64,000 bases of DNA from Zymoseptoria tritici IPO323. Taxonomy: Eukaryota; Ascomycota; Dothideomycetes; Mycosphaerellales; Mycosphaerellaceae. Within the stretch, counting starts at the first letter, position 1. The number at the start of each line of letters is the position of its first letter. Position numbers and translations under genes: made by a program. Below are positions 31,653 to 41,705 of the stretch, piece after piece. The stretch covers positions 868,001-932,000 of the forward strand of contig NC_018214.1 of assembly GCF_000219625.1 (NCBI RefSeq), read 5' to 3'. The notes under the pieces were generated by a model. The model worked only from the letters and a program-made list of their open reading frames with translations. It ran no database searches and was not told the DNA's origin.

Positions 31653-34600
31653 CTACAAAGTCGAAGCCGAGCCAGCCTGCGAATAGAACCCATCCTCACT
31701 GACGAATGGGCTCGGTGGCACACTACCGTGAGCGCCAGTCGGAACGAATAGCTGTCCCTGCTGACTCTGAATGTTGGCTCGAGCCATCTGCTCCGCGGAG
31801 TCGTTCTGGCCGATCGGAAGAATGTTGCCATGATCAGCGAGGTCGTTCACTTGCTGATGGTGATCCTGGAGGTACTTGCTGAGAACCTTCTTGAGATAGT
31901 CGTACTCCGTAACCGCGATGGTGGCAAGAGAGGACTGTTGGTAATCGGCGCCGTAGTCGATCTCGATGTTGCCCATTGGCATTGCGTCTTCCGAAGCTTG
32001 AGATGGATCGGCATTGATGGTGGCCGTGCGGAGCATGAGGGCATAGTACTAGTTTAAAGTCAGCGATGTGTGGACAAAGTGCAGCGGGAGAGGAGGGAGA
32101 CATACGCCGAGAAGATCCATCGCAACGCCAGGCTTCACGCAAAGAGACACGAATGGCCAAGATGCGCAGTACTGATGCTGACCACCAAGGCGGAGGTGGG
32201 CACCTTCGCCAGCCGCGATGCCAGAGTAGCCATTCTGGTGCAGAGCTTCCACGACCATAAACTTCTGGCTGTCGCAGAATCCAACGCACACAAGCATAGC
32301 TGAAGCAAGCTCCTGCAACAACGCAGGTGTGACGTCCAGCGGAGATGCCTTCCTGTCCTGCTTGTCCTTTGACAGCTCGTACATGAGGCAGTTGAGAAGA
32401 TGATAAATGCAGTCGAACAAGGCATCGCGCTCGCGGACGCTCACGTAGTCGACAGCGTACCACGGGTACTTGTAGAGGACGGAGATCAGGGTTTCGTACA
32501 CACGGCTTGGGCTCTTTGAAGCAAAGATGGCCTGTGATGAAGTCAGTCGAGATGCCAGAGATTTGAACAATGTGCCGACTTACACGCTCGTTGGTCTCAG
32601 CATGTCTGTTCATCGTGAAGAACTCCTCCGGGTGAAGAAAACCCTGGAAGCCACTAGCTTGAATGGATGGGTAGTAGTATTTTGGCTCGGTGTCGATGAT
32701 CGGGCACCCATCATTCCAGCGAACGTGTTTCGCGCGGGGAAACAATTCGCTCAGAAGCTCATCTTGGGAGCTGAGCACGACCTGAACCACACGCTCGCCG
32801 ACACGAGGCGGCCGACCGGCTTCAGCACGACGACGGAATTGATCGCACTGATAGATCGCCTCGGCTTCTGAAGTCAACTCGACGAAGCAGTCCATGGTCT
32901 TGCCGGTCTCACGCTCCATGATGATGTGAACCGCATGCCAAGGAGATCCATCTGGCTGACGAGCGATCTGAGCTTTGCCACCCATGAAGGCCTGTGAGCA
33001 TGTTAGTAAAGTCTCGAGCATATGAAAGAACGAAACCCGAAGAATTCACTTACGACGATCTCCTGACGAGTGCAGGTATATGGAATGTCCTTGATCCTCA
33101 GGACGCTGCACATGCTGTGCGTGACTTCGCGGTACAACTCGCCGAGTGGCAGAGAGTCCCAAGTCTCCTCCATGGTCGGAACGCACAGACTTTGCCACGC
33201 AAGAGGAAGCCAGTCGGGAGGTGGAACATCAGGCACTGGACCAAGACCGACTCCGCTGGATTGGTTCCTCGAACGGGGAGTGGATCGATTAGCTGGCGTA
33301 GGCATTGGCTGACTGAACATCGTGCTCTCGTTGAATCGTGCTGGGCCAAGCGTTGGAGGAGCCTGACGCTCCGGCGTGTCGTATCTCTTCATGCTGCTGT
33401 CGTAAGGATCTTCCGTGGCGCCCGACATGATCAACTTAGCCAACTGATGAGCTCCGAGGCCGGAAGTGCCAGTAGCACTAGTGACCGAATCATTACGGAG
33501 ATTTGCCTGCGTGGGCATGGCAATTGGTCCGGGCATGCTATTGTAACCCGCGCCTTGGGAGATGCTGCCGTATCTACCACGATGATTGGCGCTGCCCATA
33601 CGATGATGGTTGGGCATGTCCCGAGGCATAGGATTGTAAGGACCGTCGCTGTTCGAGTTCGAGTGCATGCGACCGTGGGATGGTTCGATCATGCCGGACA
33701 CTCTACGATGGTTCGGTGTGTTGAACGACTGAATCTGTCCAGATCCAGAGCTGATCGACTGGGATTGCTTGTGGGCGTGTACGGGATTGCTCATGCCGGC
33801 GACAGTCCGATTGCTCGAAGCATTGAACGGCTGAATGTTTGTGACGCTGCTCCTGTCAGACTGCGCTCTCAGACGCTTCTGCGGCGAGCCATTCGTGTTT
33901 GCCCGGCTTCTATGGCCAACGTTGCTGCCGTCGTCCGTACGGACAAGTGCTTGAGATGGAGTTTGAGGAAGGGAGTTGGCAAGATCTTTGAGACCTGCGC
34001 CGAGACCACTGCTCGCACCGTCAGACTCAGTGTTGCGCGACTGACTGTGTTGTGTATGAGGCGCAGCGTTCACAGAGGCAGCGCGGTCTCCGTACACAAT
34101 GGTATTGTGTCCATGATTGTGAGTTTGAGGCGCGGTGCTACTCGACGAAGCACCCGCATCATGTGCAGAGGTACTTGACTGCGTGCTACCGATATCCTGA
34201 CGGATCATATGTCCTTGAGGATACATGCCGCGCTGAACGTTCGTCTCTTGGGTGAAGCCCACGTTGTTTGGGGAGGCGCCGGTAGCACTTTGAGAGAAGC
34301 CATATGCCTGAGCGCTCTGTGGGTAGTTGTGCTGACCGCCAAATCCTTGGAAGTTGTTCGCTGGATTGCTTGACGTGTTGATGTTGTTGAAGTTGCTCTG
34401 ATTTCCTTGAGGGAAAAAGTATGACTGATTGGCGTAGTTCCGAAATCCCTGCATGTGATGATCGTACTGCATTGTGTTCGGATCAAATACTTGTGGAGGC
34501 CCGCCCGCTTGGCCGTGACGCGGAAACTGCGGCGTATACTCGTATGGAACGGGATAAGCGCCGTGAGTCAAGTGGTTGTAGCCGGGTGGAATCGAGGCCG

Positions 34601-35048
34601 GGTTGGCGAACGGCGGCCCATACTGTGTGGCTGACATTTGCTGCGCATACTGGTTGTGCATGTTACCGGAGCCATGGGCCATTCTTGACGCACTTGAATC
34701 GTGGCGCTCCATCGGTGTTGGTTCGCTGCGGCGGTGTGGTGGTCGGTAGATGTTAGAGTTCTGTTCCTGATCCATGCCGTCGTTGCCGCCGGCATCAGCA
34801 CCGGTGTCGGAGGGCGCGAACGACATAGCGCCGGCACTGCGTGGTGCAAGCAAGTCTAGCGGCTGATGAGTGTGCTGAAGGTCTTGCGCGGAGTACTGAG
34901 GGAAGGGCTGAGCAATTGCGCTAAGTTCTGGGCGGGATCGGGCGTTGCTGTGGTTTGCACGAGCCTGCGCAGCGGTGTTTTCGCTCTCGTTCTGTTTGTC
35001 GGATGTTCTTCCTGGGCGTTGGTGCGAGCTCGAAATGGTGGTGTGCAT
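31653..35048 (-). CDS. RRM-domain RNA-binding protein with long disordered N-terminus
   Basis: Four minus-strand exons (33054-35048, 32584-32991, 32106-32531, 31653-32048), all phase 0, give 1074 residues. Residues 1 to about 640 are disordered: Asn/Gln/Ser/His-rich, with many short direct themes (NPVHAHKQSQ, NHRRVSGM, NHHRMGSANHRGRYG). An RRM of the hnRNP H/F or ESRP-like kind follows (SVLRIKDIPYTCTRQEIVAFMG, HIIMERETGKTMDCFVEL), then a helical domain (FIPWYAVDYV-like region, LLNCLMYELS) and a Gln-rich tail. The product is likely an mRNA-binding regulator with prion-like N-terminus; its targets are unknown. The ATG at 35046-35048 is the first that opens the long frame. An earlier ATG at 35065 starts an overlapping 69-codon frame in another register. 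Confidence 0.8.
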
Positions 35049-35065
35049 GTTTGGCGAATTCTCAT
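34856..35065 (-). other. possible overlapping upstream ORF of the RRM gene
   Basis: Seventeen bases upstream of the chosen RRM-protein start lies another ATG in a different frame. It opens 69 codons that run over the start of the main coding sequence. Its context is weak (TTTTATGA), so leaky scanning would allow the main start to be used. It could tune translation; there is no direct evidence. Confidence 0.3.
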
Positions 35066-36140
35066 AAAATTGAATGCTCACTGACGCTCAGGGTCTGCGA
35101 AGAGGTGATGGTGGTGTCGAGCGCAGAGCTCTGCGATGCTGCGATGCTGAGGACCCAGCAAGGAGACTTGACGACCGACTTGCAGAGGCTGTCAGACACA
35201 ATGTTTAGTCGTGCGCTTGATCTTTGGAAGCTCGCTTCCGGATGTCGAGATCAAAACGAGGTCGAGCGGAAGATGTTGAAAGGGAAAGTGGTGAACTTTG
35301 AAGTGTGTGAATCTGATGGCGCAATCGAAGGTGAACGAAAGCTTAGACCAGCTTCTAAATTCTCCTCCTGTCATATGAAAGACTCCAGCTGGAAGAGGAT
35401 GTGGTGGAGTGAAGTGCATTCAGTGGAACTCAGGTACTTACATTACCTCTTTGCGGCTCTTGGCAGAGGGTGCAGAACACGATGGCCCTCTCAGCGGCGC
35501 TATGCCTGAGGTATCATGCGTCGGTCGGTGCTGGGATGCGTGCGGTGGTGGTAAAGAAGATGACCGGATTCGGTAGCGCAGCGGAAGGAAGTCGGTGCCA
35601 AACGAAGCTCCATGCAGCGTTTGAAGCTGATGTTGGGGAATTCGCGTCGGTGAGCGCGCCGAATCGGTGGTACGTAGAGGCCGCGCGAATGTAGGTGTAG
35701 CTTGTAGTGGTGTTGATCAAGGAGGGCACAAAGGCTGCAAAGGAAAGTATCAACACTTTAAGGGCGATTAGTTTCGGCTAGCGGCGAAGAATAGCCCCAG
35801 CGGCCAGAAGTAGACGAATGCTGAACGTTAGCCACAAGGCGGCGCATGTCAACTGAAGCAGATCACGATGAGAGCAGATTGAAGGTGAGATGTCAAGGAG
35901 GTCATAGCAACATACTATTTTGAGCTCTCGTATGTCCAGTCTGAGCCGACAAGACGTGCTGAAGTGCAACGACTGAAATCGTGCTCCTTGTCGACATAGG
36001 GCCGTGATGATCTGATCGAGTAACGGACTCGAGTCCTTGGACCAGACTTTGCTTCCGGTTTCGGAGGCCAAGACCGCTGAACGAACAAATTGCGCATCGA
36101 TCGCGAAGAGCCAAGTCCGGCATCATGCAACTCTCACATA
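35049..36140. other. 1.1 kb intergenic, no supported gene
   Basis: Upstream of the RRM gene and downstream of ARPC4, both on the minus strand. Contains the RRM gene promoter and leader. A plus-strand open frame continues from the antisense of the RRM gene into 35509 but has no motif. Confidence 0.45.
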
Positions 36141-36865
36141 TCAATCGAACTGTGTCCAGCCGTTAGCACGATCTCACACTGCGTCAAAGGCGCGTACCTA
36201 CCGGCGTTAGGAAGCTCTCCGCAACGAAACGAGCCCGAGCATTCAACTGAGGAAGGTGTTAATCCAGTATGCCCACGCCACACCGCGATTGAGCTACTCA
36301 CAAAGAGCTTCATCTCCGAGATCTCCTTGTCAACCTCCTCCATGAACTGAATGATGAAGTCCACCAGCTTGTGCTTCAGCATCTCCTCGGTGTGGAAGTT
36401 CGTGATGAGGAAAGAGATGTCATATCCCTGCTCGTCTGTCAGTCCTGCTGTCCTCGATCCAACCATATCGTTCAACGTACAGGCACCGGCTTTCTTCTCA
36501 ATATGAAGAATGCCTCCGCTCGCTGTGTCAAGAAGCGCGTGAACTTGTGCACGAGAATGTGCTCGATCTCATCTGCCTGCTTTATCCGTATGCTGACACG
36601 CACACTGTTTACTGACGGCTCCACGAGTACTCTCTCTTCCTGGTTTCGCGATACGGTGAGGGGATTCAGGACGACTTCGGGGGAGGTCTTGGCTTCGATT
36701 TCGGGGACATTGTGTCTTTCGGATGCTTGCGATGCAAAGTTTGATAACGAGAGGGCAGCAGTCAGTGTTGACCGGACTGCGGACAGGTATGGACGGAGTG
36801 ATTGAGACTGTACATTGTTGTTAGTGCTGCCTTGAGGCTATGGAGGTTGGGAATAAGCAGACCAT
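36141..36865 (-). CDS. ARC19: Arp2/3 complex subunit 4 (ARPC4, p20)
   Basis: Five minus-strand exons: 36863-36865 (ATG only), 36481-36807, 36302-36427, 36202-36246 and 36141-36149. They join in phase to 169 residues, against 168 for animal ARPC4. The sequence is strongly conserved: [20 protein letters not shown], a VNSVRVSI strand, [68 protein letters not shown] and the NARARFVAE tail. The first coding exon is just the start codon and the last holds F-D-stop. ARPC4 is the core subunit holding ARPC2 in the actin-nucleating Arp2/3 complex, active at endocytic actin patches. The donor after the ATG (GTCTGC) is weak but the joined product is exactly the family's N-terminus. Confidence 0.93.
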
Positions 36866-37483
36866 CGCGGTGAGGGTGTTCTCTCCTGGTGGAAATGTTC
36901 GATTGTATCCACGCTCCCCAGATCTCTAGGTTATCGTGACAGAACAAAATGCCAATAATTGTCGTAGTGGTTCAGGTACAATGGTCAATGGAGTGACGTT
37001 CCGACCGGAGCCACTTGCAACCTCAAACCAAGCGATCTGGAAGCAAAGTGGGGCGTTTCGGCAGAGCCGCAGACGCGACGCCTCTATCTCGGAAATCTGC
37101 AGGCACAAGCGAGCTTCACCTTGAAATATTCCTACACCTGTGAGCATCAAGTCACGATACTGAGCATCTCTTTGACATGTGCAGTCAAGCTGATCGCATA
37201 CACCAGGTGGCATGACGGTGCGCGTCCCAATTGAGCTGAGCTGTGCTGCCGTACCATTTTGTGTGGGTCGCAAGACGGAGTCGCCGACACTCAATATGGA
37301 AAGACTAAGGTATCTATGGGACAAGTATGCACCGGCAGGATTTTCGCCTTTCCTTCGAACTGCCCGTAGATCCTCATTCTACATCTTCTACCAGTCTGTC
37401 GCTTCCTCTTCCCTTTCTTCGTATTCCTCACCGAAACAGGCATCTCGTCTTGCACCATCGCGTGTGGACATCGCGAGTGACAT
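36866..37483. other. divergent intergenic region between ARPC4 and the F-box remnant
   Basis: About 620 bases without a supported gene. The pyrimidine-rich stretch around 37380-37430 resembles a fungal leader and may be the former promoter end of the F-box gene. Confidence 0.4.
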
Positions 37484-38438
37484 ATGACCATGACTTCACT
37501 CATGGACCTTCCCGTGGAGCTGCTCACGGACATTCTCGAGCGTGTTGGCGGTCGCGAGCTACGACGTGGTCGAGGGACTGCCCGCCTGTCTCTCTGCCGG
37601 ACGTGGCATGGACATGCGCAATTTTGAGACTCTCGAGACCTTGTGCATCGAAGCCGTCTGCGAGACACCATTTCAGACTATCAAATATCCTCAACGCGAC
37701 TACCTGCATGGGTCGACAATGTCCATTTTAATGGCAAATCTTCCATTGACGCAAAACCTGGACACTTTCACCCTGGACACTTTTGGTACAAATTTCACGA
37801 GCACCGCACATATGTGTGATGAGCTAGCGCTGGTCATACCTCACATCAAGACTGTGCGACTTCGCATGAAATGGATATGCCCAAAGATCTTCAGCTTGCA
37901 GAAACCGCAATCGAAACCTACCAAGTTGGAGCACTTGACCATCAAGCTTCAAGCGTCGGCCTTCGACCACGCTCCGAGTTTCCAGTCTTTGCTCTGTGCA
38001 TTCCTCCGTACTGGATCCTCCGGATCGCTAGAAGCCTTTGCGAAGTCTTCTCAAAAGTTTGTCCGCTCGCTGGCGGTCGCGTCACTCGGACATGAATCGA
38101 CCGATCGCCAGCACGAATCTCAGGTCCGGATCTCGCTCAGCAGAGCATACGAGTACCACTCTCGCTTTGCAATCGAGCACGACTCCTGCTTTCTAGATGG
38201 CTCCACCCTACAAACGTACTCTCTCCGCGACGCGTGGGCAGCTTGGAATGACGACGGGTCGCCAGCATGGTTCGAGTTTGCCGACTCTATCTCCCTAGTT
38301 GCAATGGGCACCTCAAGCCTCGTGTACACTCGCGGACCCGTGGCCGTACACAATACGTGGCTCAGCTTGCTCCGCTCATATCCACGCCCGGACCTCGTGC
38401 TAAGCGCGATAAGACAAAGCGCGCATAGCGGTTGCTGA
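37484..38438 (+). pseudogene. F-box-like gene with a frame break after the F-box
   Basis: From the ATG at 37484 (or the ATG at 37502) the frame reads MDLPVELLTDILERVGG, a clear start of a fungal F-box (LP.E....I..). It then closes at TGA 37625-37627. A second frame, open from about 37542 to the stop at 38436-38438, continues with about 280 residues of the type that follows F-boxes in fungal proteins (paired hydrophobic/Leu-rich segments, e.g. HIKTVRLRMKWICP). No GT-AG intron joins the two frames, and the spacer expected between the F-box and this body is short. A deletion with frameshift is the simplest reading. If translated, the second frame would lack the Skp1-binding F-box. Confidence 0.6.
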
Positions 38439-39073
38439 GAATGAGATCGACTAAGATGCCCATTGAGCAGCGCCCAGAGTACAACGGAACATGAGGAAAC
38501 TTTAGTCTTTTGTCACATTAGGGATCAATGGCTTGCAAGAGGTGTCTCGCGGAGCCCTCGCCGAGGGACTATTGGTTGTCAAGCTCTGGAGAAGTTGTAA
38601 CTACTCAGCATACAATAGATTAATGTAATACAGCTGTGTCAACACTCGAGAGCGTCCATGGCACTTGCGTGGTCATCTACAACACAAGCGATTGTCCCAG
38701 CAACGTGAGTGAGAATCATCCGGCTCCACATCGTCCGGTGCGCAGATGATTCGCGAACCAGAACGAGCCAGTACGTTCCTGGTCCCTAAACGTCGCACCC
38801 CTGACCAGAGAGCCATGTTCGCGCAGCACTCTGGGCGGCTACACCGCTCTCAAGCAGAGGGCCAGCGTAAACTTCTGCGCCGCCTCCGTCGACGGTCCCG
38901 AAAAGATGCCTCAATGCATCAGCAACGCTGACTCGCAATGCGACTGAGCCTGGATGTGTCCTCTACACGAGCATCGAAGCTTTTCTGTAGCATGTCGTCG
39001 TCCAAGCAGCTTGTACGATTCCGTGGTCATGTTCGCGCCTTGCGTGAAGTCATGCCAGACAGCATTCTGGTCT
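38439..39073. other. intergenic, nothing recognised
   Basis: 635 bases at the 3' ends of the F-box remnant (plus) and the RGGAGN-repeat gene (minus). Only short frames without motifs. Confidence 0.45.
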
Positions 39074-39541
39074 TCACTCAGCGCTGTTGACAAGATCCCT
39101 CTCCCCACCCGCGAGCTTCGCTTTCTCCGGCATCTGCAGCTTGCCAACGCCCTCTTCAACCTCCCTCTCAATATCCACCACTTTTCCCTTCTCCTCTTCC
39201 TCTTTCCGCCTCTTCTCCTCTTCGCCCTCTCCACTCTTCCCAAACGTGAAATTCCCCGCTCCACCCCTTCCGACCTTCACTGGCGCACTGCCAGGCACGG
39301 CAACTGACTCATCCTTCTCTTTCCGCTCGCTGACGTCGAATTCGCCTTTCTGGCTGAGGTCTTTCGGGCTGTAGTAGTTGCCTGCTCCGCCGCGTCCAGA
39401 GTGGGCGTACTCGCGATTCGTGTCGAAAGGGACTGTGGTGACATGCTCGGACAAGGGCGCATTGGCTTCGAGGTCGGTGAATGTGTGGGCTTTTTGCTGG
39501 GAGGCGGCGAGGATGTTTCCGGCGCCGCCGCGAGCGGACAT
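39074..39541 (-). CDS. RGGAGN-repeat small protein (DUF3602 type)
   Basis: Minus-strand frame of 155 residues from the ATG in CCCACAATGTCC. Three copies of the RGGAGN motif (MSARGGAGNI, GRGGAGNYY, GRGGAGNF) are spaced by Ser/Glu-rich stretches and followed by a Lys/Glu-rich helix and the end GGERDLVNSAE. This is the fungal DUF3602 layout. The function of the family is unknown. The protein is hydrophilic, disordered, and has no signal peptide. The frame stays open 42 codons further upstream, but the motif-bearing Met with the better start context is preferred. Confidence 0.82.
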   Translation of the reverse strand: MSARGGAGNILAASQQKAHTFTDLEANAPLSEHVTTVPFDTNREYAHSGRGGAGNYYSPKDLSQKGEFDVSERKEKDESVAVPGSAPVKVGRGGAGNFTFGKSGEGEEEKRRKEEEEKGKVVDIEREVEEGVGKLQMPEKAKLAGGERDLVNSAE

Positions 39542-39829
39542 TGTGGGATGTTGAGACTGGAGTGTGTTCGATAGAGGTATTGGAGGAGACCGGGAATGAG
39601 TGTCGCTCTCCTCGCTGTTGCTGGACGACGACGTTATGTCAGCGGCCGCTGTTGCCCGGGTTGGCACCTCCTAGTCTCAGTGCCTTAGTCCACGCCCAGT
39701 TAGCGCGGATTCGCACGCGCTACTGTTCGTGGTCTGAGGGTCCGAACGCCGAATTTGGGAGATAGAGCGTAGCATTAGTATAGAATTTACACCTTAATAA
39801 AGCGCAGCATCGTTTCGGCCCTAATTGCT

Positions 39830-40130
39830 ACAACGCAACAACAAAACTAGTTATTAAAAATCCGAGACTGTAACTTTGTAGAGCCGAGTCTTACGATTTA
39901 AACGGTATATTAATTATTTAAATCCGACGCTAAACGAAAGCTGTAATAGAGCTTGCGCAAATTCTTCGGAATTCTAATTTGTTAGGCGAAAAATAGGAAA
40001 ATGCGAGCTCTATTAGGGCACGCAAAATACACTTAAATTTTCTATGCGATACGCTATTCGAATCGCAAGACTCGGCTCTACAAAGTTATAGTGCCGGATT
40101 TTTAAAAAAGGTCGTTATTGTTACGCTGTC
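39830..40130. mobile_element. MITE-like foldback element with long terminal inverted repeats
   Basis: About 300 bases, AT-richer than its surroundings and with no coding. The left arm (about 39854-39899) and the right arm (about 40060-40106) are near-perfect reverse complements: the left holds 'actttgtagagccgagtctt' and the right 'aagactcggctctacaaagt'. The pairing extends outward to 'aacgcaacaac' / 'gttattgttacgctg' and, with gaps, to GCAGCA/TGCTGC ends (about 39800 and 40144). A second inner pair (TAATAGAGCT.. / ..AGCTCTATTA) makes the whole element a hairpin. The arms differ by transitions only, as if RIP had acted. The parent transposon is not visible here. Target duplication not resolved. 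Confidence 0.72.
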
Positions 40131-40360
40131 GCGTGCTGCACTGCATCTCCTAGAAATCCGGCTTAGGCCCTTAGACCCTCTCAGGCGAGGCGCTCGAAGA
40201 GGTTAGTGCTCGCCAAGAGGGTCTGTGCGCCTGAGACTAGGCACCTCCCTTGCTTCCTTTCACGAAGCTTCTTCCGTGAGCATGCCAATGATTTCTGGCC
40301 TGGATGCATATGCACCAGAGACCTACACAACAGCGCCGACTTCGTCCAACTATCTCAGCC

Positions 40361-41157
40361 ATGGCGACACAATTCACCTTCTTCCCACATGCATGCGGGC
40401 GTGCGCAAAGGTTGTAAATGCATAAATGTTCAAGATTACTTTATCCGACGAACATTGATTAGGAGCTGGCTCTACCTCCACCTGTCGGAAAGCCGCCCTT
40501 CCACTACGAAAAAGGATGCTGGCGGAAGCAGCTGCTCGTGGAGGGAAATCATGACTATCTACCACATCTCGAGCAGTTCAGACTAGTATACGACACCGAT
40601 CTGCTTGAGCCACTTCAAGTCGAGGTACCCCTATATCTTGTTAACTACGAGGCGCACGACGTTGCACTGGAGTACCTTCGCAAGAACAAGCCGCTATCTC
40701 AGCCGTTGGGGTCGCCATGGCTATTCATCCGTCCCTTCGACCCTGAGACTGACACATGTTCGTCCAAATCAGCGCACTCTTCCACTTCTCTCTGGAATCA
40801 TGCGAATATCTCTGCTGGCCGGACGTGTCTGAGGGGAGGTCAATGCTCCCCGCAGGATTGCCACGCATTGCCATCCCGCTGTCAAGCCTGGAAGAGCTTC
40901 GTAGGAATTATGCAGACTTGTTCGACACTCTCGGCTGTCCTGGCACCTTTTATGTGATTGACGGCGATTATGTATGTACAGACACATTGGATCTCCGAGC
41001 TCGGTTTACTTGGAATCGTAGCAACGCGGAGTCGGAAGTCATTGGTCGCGATGATGCGGCGGTTGCACGATTGAAAGAACTGGTAGGCCTGGACACCGCG
41101 CTTGCAGATCCTTACATGCACGAGTTTGAGACGCAGCTTATCAATGTGCTTGGTTGA
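40361..41157 (+). pseudogene. 2EXR-like fungal protein, broken by frameshifts
   Basis: The ATG at 40361 starts MATQFTFFP, the beginning typical of ascomycete 2EXR-domain proteins (F..FP.LP.E.R..IW), but the next 20 bases have drifted and the frame closes. A coherent frame resumes near 40455 (PVGKPPFHYEKGCW.., EGNHDYLPHLEQF, VNYEAHDVALEYLRKN, WLFIRPFDPETDT). It must shift by one base at about 40755 to continue as MFVQISALFHFS.. to the stop at 41155-41157. The RPFDPE..DT block and the VN-x-EA-x-x-VAL block fit the family as I remember it. Two frame breaks and the lack of a proper exon chain make it a probable pseudogene. It lies just right of the MITE. Confidence 0.5.
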
Positions 41158-41191
41158 AATCAGATCGACGAAGGCATCAATGGTGCCCCAG

Positions 41192-41705
41192 CTACCTCAT
41201 CAAGTGTCCCTTCACATGCTGCAGCCTCCTCGTTTCGACCCAGTACCCGGCCCATATCAAAACGACGCATCCCCCGAAGATGAACTTCTGCTCACCATTG
41301 GCCGCGAATTCAGGACTGCATCGTCAGGTCAGTGTTAAAACAGAAAGACAGCTCAAGTGGAGATACATACTCCGCCCATTTCGTTCCCGGATACAGAATC
41401 GCAGACAGTCCCGCCGCGCAGTACAGACTCCCAACCAGCGCCGCGAGCCACAGACTATCTCTCTTCTCCGTCTTGTTCGCAGTCGGACGCAGAATGAGGT
41501 AGATCGAGAGCGCGGCCTGCATGGCTCCTAAAGACATGGTCTGTCCGTTGTGGAACTTTGCATGTGGAGGCCATCGTGGGTTGAGGACGTGAGTGTCGCT
41601 GTAGTCGAAGAAGAATGCGCCGATGGAGTAGGCAAGATTTACAAGGAGCATGAGGATGCCGCCTGGGTTGGAAAATGTCATGGCCATTTTTAAACTGACA
41701 GCCAT
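41192..41705 (-). CDS. small multi-pass membrane protein (DUF6640-like)
   Basis: Two minus-strand exons, 41371-41705 and 41192-41315, join in phase to 152 residues. The product has about four hydrophobic helices and the conserved block DTHVLNPRWPPHAKFHNGQT followed by SLGAMQAALSIYLI. The second exon supplies ADPEFAANGEQKFIFGG and the end ETRRLQHVKGHLMR. The HNGQ motif and size resemble the fungal DUF6640 family; I am not certain of the number. The start at 41705 is uncertain because an upstream exon could exist. Function unknown; an integral membrane location is clear. Confidence 0.6.
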
